NCBI GenBank assembly: GCA_016711405.1
Contig: JADJSZ010000110.1
Location: forward strand, 51,349-115,348
Direction: 5' to 3'
DNA: 64,000 nt
Source of the DNA: Candidatus Hadersleviella danica
GTDB taxonomy: Bacteria; Chloroflexota; Anaerolineae; Promineifilales; Promineifilaceae
The notes beneath the pieces are model-generated. The model made no database searches and was not told where the DNA came from. It saw nothing but the letters and a program-made list of their open reading frames with translations. Each line of letters begins with the position of its first letter. Position 1 is the first letter of the stretch. The translations under genes were made by a program, and so were the position numbers. Positions 58,653 through 64,000 of this stretch are shown here, piece by piece.

Positions 58653-59189
58653 ATGTCATTTAATATCCGCGAAACACGACTGCGAAACGATTACAACCGG
58701 GTGCTGGAAATGGTCAACCGAAGCGACCTATTGCACATAGTCCGCACAGAAGGCGACCCGCCCGACAAGTACCAAATCCGCTATACCTGCCGAGGCGTGG
58801 AATCTATCAATGCGGCTGGTGCGCCCACCATCCGCGAAGTGCATGAGGTGAGCGTCTATCTCCATGCCGAGTACCCGCTCAAACAGCCCCAGCTCAAATG
58901 GCTAACCCCCATCTTCCACCCCAATATCCACGCCACAGGCGCGGTGTGCATTGGGGCATGGTGGCCTGCCAAAACGCTGGATGAGCTAATTCTGAACTTG
59001 GGCGACATGATTCAGTACAAGAACCTCGACCCCAAAGACCCCATGAACTCGAAAGCGGCCGCGTGGGCACTCCGCAACAAGCACCGCTTCCCCATTGACG
59101 AGCGCGACCTGAAAGGCTCCTCGCTGGAAAGCATGATTGTGCTGGGCGAAACGGAAAAAGCGAATGATTTGGACATCAAGTTTTTGTAG
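58653..59189 (+). CDS. E2-like ubiquitin-conjugating enzyme (UBC fold)
   Basis: A 178-residue protein that would accept the Ubl from E1 on a cysteine and transfer it to a lysine or lipid. The UBC-fold signature is evident: an N-terminal helix (TRLRNDYNRVLEMVNR), the strand YQIRYTCRGV, a Y-P-L-K-x-P-x-L segment, HPNI at residues 89-92, and the catalytic Cys99 in ATGAVCIGAWWPAKTL, followed by the helix LDELILNLGDMIQY. A strong GGAGGAG site is three bases before the ATG at 58653. The HPN-to-Cys distance and order follow eukaryotic E2s, which sets it apart from minimal bacterial E2-like proteins without HPN. It lies in the middle of the operon. Confidence 0.88.
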   Translation: MSFNIRETRLRNDYNRVLEMVNRSDLLHIVRTEGDPPDKYQIRYTCRGVESINAAGAPTIREVHEVSVYLHAEYPLKQPQLKWLTPIFHPNIHATGAVCIGAWWPAKTLDELILNLGDMIQYKNLDPKDPMNSKAAAWALRNKHRFPIDERDLKGSSLESMIVLGETEKANDLDIKFL

Positions 59190-59273
59190 AAGAGAGAAAA
59201 GAGAAGTGAGAAGAGAATTTCTTTGACTCTCACGCTTCTCTCTTCCCTCCTCTCTCTTCTCTCTTCCCTCCCC

Positions 59274-60495
59274 ATGACCGAACCCATCCACATGGAAATG
59301 GGCACGGCCGAACACGACGGCCTGCCGACTGGTACGCCGCCTCCGCTGGTGGAGCGGGCGATTTTGCATGGCAAGCAACCCACCCCGCAAGAGGCACAAG
59401 TTGTTTTCCACCCCACCGCCCTGCACCAGATAGAGGCGCACGCCAACAGCAACCTGAATTTCGAGGTGGGCGGCGTGTTGTTGGGCAAAGCATATGCCCA
59501 TCAGGCGGGGACGTATGTGGAGGTGGTGACGGCCGTGCCCGCCCATAGCGACCAACACGGCCCCGTCCATTTCACCTTCACGGCCGACGCATGGGCACAA
59601 ATCACGGCCGACCGCGAACGGCTCTACCCCTGATTTACAAATTATTGGTTGGTTCCACACCCACCCCGATTTAGGCGTGTTTTACTCCAGCGACGACATC
59701 GTCGTGCATAGCGTCGCCTTTGCCATGCCGTGGCATGTGGGGGTGGTGCTAGACCCCATTCGGCGGGAGTGTGGCCTATTTGGCTGGGTTCCCGTGCGCC
59801 AAGCAGACCACGCCGACATACAGCCCTTGCGTGGCTATTACGAACTCCTCACCGACAAGAAAGTGTCGGCCGTGAATTGGCAATTTGTCCGCCACGCCAG
59901 TCTGCGCGACATGATGCAGGCCATGTGGCCCGCCGACATTCGTGGCGGCGGGGATGGCAACCCGTATGACCATCAAATCTATGTGGCCACGCGGGAAGTA
60001 ACCCTTTTCCCGCCACGCATCAATTTTATCCTTGCCAGCACGGCCGTTTTTCTAGCCATGCTCCTGCTCTTGGCGGGGGTTTTGCCCCTGCGGAGCCGCA
60101 ACACAGCCTTGGAGCAAATGGTGCAAACGGCCGCCACCAGCCAACTGCTTGGGGCGGCGCAAACAGGCTGGGCCAGTTGCGACAAGACGACCGTGCAAAT
60201 TTTAGCCCCTAGCCCCCAAACCAACCTGCGGATGGGGCAGGAAGTCGCTATTTTTGGCGTGGCAACGGAAGAGAAAGCCGCCGCTTACCACCTCGATGTC
60301 CGCGCCCAAACGAGCAACCGCTGGACGAGTTTAGGCACTGCCCGCACATGGGGCCGGCCGTTTCGCCAATTGGGCACATGGGACACAGGCAATATGCCAC
60401 CCGGCCGCTACAAACTCCGCCTCCTGCCTTACGATGCCAACGGCCGTCCCATCCCCCTCTCGGCCTGCACCGTGGATGTAGAACTGGTGCGCTGA
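59274..60495 (+). CDS. JAMM/MPN protease with transmembrane C-terminal part, one frameshift
   Basis: A zinc-dependent deubiquitinase-like protein. The JAMM domain occupies about residues 40-190: the catalytic glutamate is in NFEVGGVLLGKAY, and the zinc motif is WFHTHPDLGVFYSSDD, interrupted just upstream by a frameshift at about 59629-59632 where an extra C breaks the frame. A transmembrane helix follows (FILASTAVFLAMLLLLAGVL, about residue 250) and then a beta-rich domain of about 120 residues (VQILAPSPQTNLRMGQEVAI, then PPGRYKLRLLPYD). This tether would place removal of modifier next to the membrane. The start is the ATG at 59274; AGAGAAG repeat words precede it. Confidence 0.85.
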
Positions 60496-60600
60496 TTGGG
60501 GATTGCGGAATGGGGAATGCGGATTGCAGATTCCCACTGCCGACTTCTGATTTCTCACTACTCACTTTTCACTTTTCACTTTTTACTTTTTACCTCCCCT
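60495..60600. repeat. GGATTGCGG and TTTTCACT word repeats between the two JAMM genes
   Basis: GATTGGGGATTGCGGAATGG words follow the stop of the first JAMM gene. A run of TCACTTTTCACTTTTCAC and TTTTTACTTTTTACC words then reaches the start of the second. Confidence 0.65.
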
Positions 60601-60603
60601 CCC

Positions 60604-61713
60604 ATGACCCAACTCACCTACGAGGCCATCATTACCATTAGCCTGCCGGGGCACGCCCAGCCGCTGGAGGCACGGGTACACCTCATGCCCCATGAGGCGA
60701 TTACCACGGCCGAGGGGCAAACCAAGCCACTGGCCGATTGCACCTTGGCCGATTTAGCCCAATTTGCCGACCAACTCGAGGCGGATTTGTGGCGGCAATA
60801 CGGCGACCATGCCCTGCGCGATTTGCGGCAAGCCCATGAGGGGGCGGGCATTAGCGTGGTGTTGCTGGCCGATAACCCCTTGGAACGGCCGTGGCTGGCC
60901 CAAGCCCTCGTTTTGCTCCCCGAAGAGGTAGCTGATGACGAACCCGTCGGGGCTGGCCTTGTGCCTGCCCCCGAGGTTGCGCCCCTTCAGCCCATCATTC
61001 CTGAAACGCCGCCCGTCGAGTTGCCCGAGGTAGAGGAGATTCCCATTATCACAGGGGAAACGGAAGTGGAGCCAGACCCAGCCGAACGCATTGTGGTGGC
61101 TGAGACGGAATCCATCTACGAAGAACCCGAGGCGGCCGTGGGCACAACCAAAACACCAACCCCTGAACGGGCGAAAATCGAGTACACGGGGCGGGTGGCT
61201 GGCGACCGTTCGCCGCTCCACAGCACCATCCCCCATGCCTGTGATATTTTGATGAACGAGGAGTGCTTGCGGGGGATGCAAACCCACGCCAATTCCAGCA
61301 TGACCCGCGAGGTGGCGGGGGTGTTGGTGGGGCCGCACCCCGAAAAACAGCCCGACGGCCGTTACTTCGTTCACATCACCGATTACATCATTGCCCAGCA
61401 CACCAAAATGCAGGGAGCGAGTGTGACCTATACCCCCGAAAGCTGGCGTTATGTCAATGATGTAATGATGGCGCGTTACCCCCAAGAAGAGGCCGTGATT
61501 GTCGGCTGGTACCACACCCACCCCGGCTTTGGCATCTTCCTTTCCAATATGGATTTGTTCATTCACCACAATTTTTTTACCCAAAAGTGGCATATCGCTT
61601 TTGTGCTAGACCCTGTGGGCCAACGCAGTGGCTTTTTTACTTGGGATCGCCAGCAAAAAGAGGTCTTGGCTTACCCCTTCCCGTGGCCATATTGGGCGCA
61701 TAAATCGTGGTGA
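60604..61713 (+). CDS. JAMM/MPN protease with N-terminal helical domain
   Basis: A second zinc-dependent deubiquitinase-like protein, 369 residues. Residues 1-110 form a mixed domain (YEAIITISLPGHAQPLEARV, then ADLAQFADQLEADLWRQYG) that I do not recognise. An acidic Pro/Glu linker of about 75 residues follows. The JAMM domain (from about residue 205) has the catalytic glutamate in TREVAGVLVGPHPE and the zinc motif GWYHTHPGFGIFLSNMD, with the later FFTQKWHIAFVLDP strand. It shares its operon with a membrane-tethered JAMM protein, so the two may act at different places. The ATG at 60604 is chosen because it begins the conserved part. Confidence 0.88.
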   Translation: MTQLTYEAIITISLPGHAQPLEARVHLMPHEAITTAEGQTKPLADCTLADLAQFADQLEADLWRQYGDHALRDLRQAHEGAGISVVLLADNPLERPWLAQALVLLPEEVADDEPVGAGLVPAPEVAPLQPIIPETPPVELPEVEEIPIITGETEVEPDPAERIVVAETESIYEEPEAAVGTTKTPTPERAKIEYTGRVAGDRSPLHSTIPHACDILMNEECLRGMQTHANSSMTREVAGVLVGPHPEKQPDGRYFVHITDYIIAQHTKMQGASVTYTPESWRYVNDVMMARYPQEEAVIVGWYHTHPGFGIFLSNMDLFIHHNFFTQKWHIAFVLDPVGQRSGFFTWDRQQKEVLAYPFPWPYWAHKSW

Positions 61714-61836
61714 AAAGTCACACAAATAGTAAGTAGTGAATAGTGGTTAGTATTCAGCAGGCCAGTATTCAGTATAATGGGCTGATAATTGACCAACCGA
61801 CTGAAAGACTGAAAGACTGACTGGCTGAAAGAGTTC

Positions 61837-62259
61837 ATGAGTGAAATCGAAAACGCCCCCATCACCATCACCGTTGATGATATTGCTAATGCCAACCAAC
61901 TAAGCCTTGGTTGTCCGATTTGTGGCAATCCTGTCGAGCGGTATGTGACCGACCCGAATCTTGTGCCCGTGGAGTGTGCCGATTGTGGCACGCTCTATCA
62001 CCGTTTGTGCTGGGAACAGGGGGCGAGCAAATGCGCCATGATTGGGTGTACCAGCAAACGGTACAAGCTCTATGCAGAGGAGACGAGCGCAGTGCTGACC
62101 ATTAGTACCACTGATTTGGGGCGGGAACGGACAGCCCCTGACAAGACGACCAAGAAGTTGAAGGAGCAGGAGCGGCAGGTGCGGGATGAGTTGTACGGCC
62201 GTAGCATCTTCCGTATCTTTTTCGACTGGCTCCTGCGCCAGATTAAAATTTTGGATTAA
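61837..62259 (+). CDS. RING-like zinc-finger protein, candidate E3
   Basis: A 140-residue protein with eight potential zinc ligands: C26, C29, C47, C50, H55, C58, C66 and C71. The order C-x2-C, C-x2-C-x4-H-x2-C, then C-x4-C matches a RING/treble-clef binuclear site. The motifs read CPICGNP, CADCGTLYHRLCW and CAMIGC. A charged linker follows, and the C-terminus (IFRIFFDWLLRQIKILD) is an amphipathic helix that could bind a membrane or partner. Its place as the last gene of an E1-Ubl-E2-JAMM operon suggests a ligase-like adaptor. Prokaryotic RING fingers are known beside such genes, but activity cannot be shown from sequence. Confidence 0.8.
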   Translation: MSEIENAPITITVDDIANANQLSLGCPICGNPVERYVTDPNLVPVECADCGTLYHRLCWEQGASKCAMIGCTSKRYKLYAEETSAVLTISTTDLGRERTAPDKTTKKLKEQERQVRDELYGRSIFRIFFDWLLRQIKILD

Positions 62260-62282
62260 CGTTCCGTTCCCTGTATTTCCCC

Positions 62283-62314
62283 AGCCCAACACAACCTGTG
62301 TTGGGCTTTTTTTT
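62283..62314 (+). terminator. Rho-independent terminator of the ubiquitin-like operon
   Basis: An 11-bp stem, AGCCCAACACA with TGTGTTGGGCT, a 3-base loop and T8 follow the RING-like gene by 24 bases and close the operon. Confidence 0.95.
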
Positions 62315-62363
62315 GCCCAGACCCGCAAGGTTTCGATACCTTCTCAATAATTCGGGGCGGAAC

Positions 62364-63155
62364 TTATTTTTCAACCACCCCAAGTTGAGACTGCGCCAAG
62401 AGGCTAAGTAATTGGTGTAATTGATCCAAAACTGGGTTCATTAAAGCGATTGCAGCACCCCCATTTTCCCCGCCAAAATCCTTATGTGTTCCACCAGAGG
62501 ATACTACCTCTTGGCAAGCAATCTGGTATGGGCTAGTTATCTCGATTAACTGATTAGTATGTGCCACAAAAAGCACTTTATAAATATCAGTTAGCTCTGT
62601 TGATGTGGTTGAAAAAGTTGCTGGTCGACTATTGATTAGCCGTTGATGGGCATTAATAACTTGGGCACAATCGGCGCTCGTGTAATACTTATTTTGCCAA
62701 CAAAAACCTGTATCTGTAGGGTTTGACATTTCGACTGAGAGTTCATAGCGAAAATTGTCCACTCGCAGGATAGGGTGGCATTTAATAGCCTCCTTCAGTT
62801 GCTCGTTGAGGTGAGCGACCGATTGCAGTTGCCCCTACTGGAACGCAGAGGAGCACAGGAGCTTCGCTGGGGTAGCGGTAGAAGCACGGCCGTTAGCGTT
62901 GCCGTTTCTGTCGCCGTTGCAGCTTGGGCACGGCCGTTTTCCGTGGGTGGCACGGTATAGGTTGGCAGCGTAATGGGTAGGAAGCAGGGGTAGGGGTGGG
63001 GAGTAAGGGGTCTGTGAGGCCAGCGGGGTATAGGTGGGATAAGGTGTTGCTGTGTGAACCAGCGTCGCCGTCGGAAGAGCCGTTTGTGTTTCAACGACGG
63101 CCACCGAAACACGGCTTTCAACTGTTGCCACTAAATCTGTTTCACTCACGCCGCA
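62364..63155 (-). pseudogene. Hypothetical secreted or surface protein, reading frame broken
   Basis: A minus-strand region that looks like one gene in several frames. The C-terminal 130 or so residues are readable (VDNFRYELSVEMSNPTDTG, WQNKYYTSADCAQVINAHQ, ending QLGVVEK). Upstream, other frames give Thr/Pro/Ala-rich pieces such as ATATETATLTA and TPYPTYTPLAS, as expected of an extracytoplasmic linker. In-frame stops and at least two frame changes separate them, so either several indels are present or the gene has decayed. No family is recognised. The sequence is less GC-rich than the neighbouring operon. Boundaries on the 5' side are approximate. Confidence 0.4.
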
Positions 63156-63374
63156 CCACTCAGGATAAGACAGTCATCAAGATGGAACGCCAAACGAAAG
63201 GTTAAACTTATTTTCTTATTCATGAGTCTGAATCGCTCCAATCAATTTGTTTTGTGAAATTTTCCCTCAAAGAGAACAAAGCAAACGGGCTATTTCTACT
63301 GTGTCGTCTGCCCCCATTACAACCTAACCACAACAAGTGTTAAAATGTGCGCCATAGGCGGCCAAGGAGAAGTG

Positions 63375-64000
63375 ATGAGAACTGTTTATCTTTTAGGCTT
63401 ATTGGCCTTCTTAAGTGTGGTGGCGTGCCAAACGGCCGAGGTTTCACCCACCCCCTCCACCACCACGGCCGAACCCACCCAACCACCCCTCGTGATTGAG
63501 ATGGGGCAAACGGCCGAAGGCGCCTTCTACCAAGGTTCCCCCGATGCCCCCGTCAAACTCTACGATTTCTCCAACTTCCTCTGACCGACCTGTCGTGCCT
63601 ACGTGCTAGGCACCGAACCGCAGATTGTGGAACAGTATGTCGCCAGTGGGCAGGTGCAACTCATTTTTATAGATGCGCTCGACGGGGTGCAAGTGGCGAC
63701 CAATTTGCACATCATGGCTCATTGCGCGGGTTTGCAAGACCCCGCCCTGTTTTGGGCGGCGCATGATTACATTTTCACCAATGCCAATCAATTCCTCGGC
63801 CGCCAGAGCGATGCACAACTAATTTTGGACGCAGGTGAGCAAATTGGGGCAGATAGGGCGCAACTCGAGGCGTGTACGGCCGATGGCACGGGCCAACAAG
63901 CGGTGGAAGCACTGGCCAAAGTGCGCGATGAGCGAGGGGTGCGCGGCCGTCCTGTGTTCGACATTGGCGACCAGCGGCTGTTGGCAGCAAAAGATTTCAC
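63375..64000 (+). CDS. DsbA-like thioredoxin-fold lipoprotein, candidate selenoprotein (in-frame TGA), 3' end cut
   Basis: A lipoprotein signal (TVYLLGLLAFLSVVAC) follows an AAGGAG site and the ATG at 63375. After a Thr/Pro linker, the protein reads GSPDAPVKLYDFSNFL, the usual approach to the active site of DsbA-like thiol oxidoreductases (Thioredoxin_4). Then comes TGA at 63582-63584 followed by PTCRAYV, so the position that should be the first cysteine of C-P-x-C is a TGA codon. Without any frame change the sequence continues with normal DsbA-like features (VASGQVQLIFIDAL, LHIMAHCAGLQ, VRGRPVFDIGD) to the window end. I infer selenocysteine (U-P-T-C). The alternative is a TGC-to-TGA error. 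It should act in thiol redox chemistry outside the cytoplasm. Confidence 0.78.
63595..63613 (+). promoter_or_regulatory. SECIS-like stem-loop after the DsbA-like TGA
   Basis: Ten bases after the UGA, GUGCCU pairs perfectly with AGGCAC around loop ACGUGCU, so the loop starts 16 bases from the UGA and contains GU. Stem length and spacing match the hairpin after the DUF3179 TGA. It fits the bacterial SECIS pattern by eye; no folding energy was computed. Confidence 0.55.

Noticed and set aside
58448..58663. 71-codon frame starting with GTG between Ubl and E2
   Set aside because: Runs into TTTTCACT repeat words and overlaps the E2 start; no family features.

Overview
The window is bacterial, GC-rich and gene-dense. 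It most resembles a filamentous or multicellular Chloroflexota (Anaerolineae/Caldilineae-like) genome. This placement is inferred from the gene families present: an F420-dependent NADP reductase, mreBC, very long GAF/PAS sensor proteins, LCP and DUF3179 proteins, and a eukaryote-like ubiquitin pathway. No rRNA or tRNA is present to confirm it. TGA is a normal stop for several genes here, so the genetic code is standard. Two global signatures stand out. The palindrome CGGCCG (often ACGGCCGT) is extremely frequent inside genes. Most intergenic spacers are built from reiterated 7-11 base words arranged as inverted arms.

Layout. Positions 1-20 kb hold housekeeping and mixed genes: DUF192 (partial), an EcfT-like permease, dinB, recD2, a DUF3179 lipoprotein with an in-frame TGA at its redox cysteine, a small inverted-repeat element carrying a tandem repeat, a degenerate RNA methyltransferase, npdG, mreC/mreB, hpt, a CCA-type tRNA nucleotidyltransferase, dcd interrupted by an intein, folC, an ABC-2 permease and an LCP protein. 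Positions 20.2-45.4 kb (minus strand) form a 25-kb block of sensory genes. These are three membrane GAF proteins with overlapping ends, a membrane multi-GAF protein, a PAS-LOV-multi-GAF protein, a SpoIIAA-like protein, a soluble multi-GAF protein, one very large PAS/GAF histidine kinase and one single-domain response regulator. Positions 45.6-54.8 kb hold gatB, a nucleotidyltransferase-like gene, gatA, gatC, def and two paralogous cNMP-binding/bacterial-PH membrane proteins. Positions 54.9-56.4 kb form a lower-GC patch with a hydrolase and a small hypothetical gene.

Positions 56.75-62.26 kb hold a co-directional ubiquitin-like conjugation operon: E1 (ThiF fold), ubiquitin-like protein, a possible 34-residue peptide, E2 (UBC fold, HPN plus Cys), a membrane-anchored JAMM protease, a second JAMM protease and a RING-like zinc-finger protein. 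This is the most complete candidate system in the window. At the right edge a DsbA-like lipoprotein again has TGA where the first cysteine of CxxC is expected. Both TGAs are followed at the same distance by a 6-bp stem-loop resembling a bacterial SECIS, so I infer that this organism makes selenoproteins.

Reading caveat: at least thirteen genes show one or two single-base frameshifts, mostly in G/C runs or an A7 run. The protein sequence resumes exactly in the neighbouring frame each time. I treat these as probable sequencing indels and annotate each gene as one unit, but genuine pseudogenes cannot be excluded from sequence alone.
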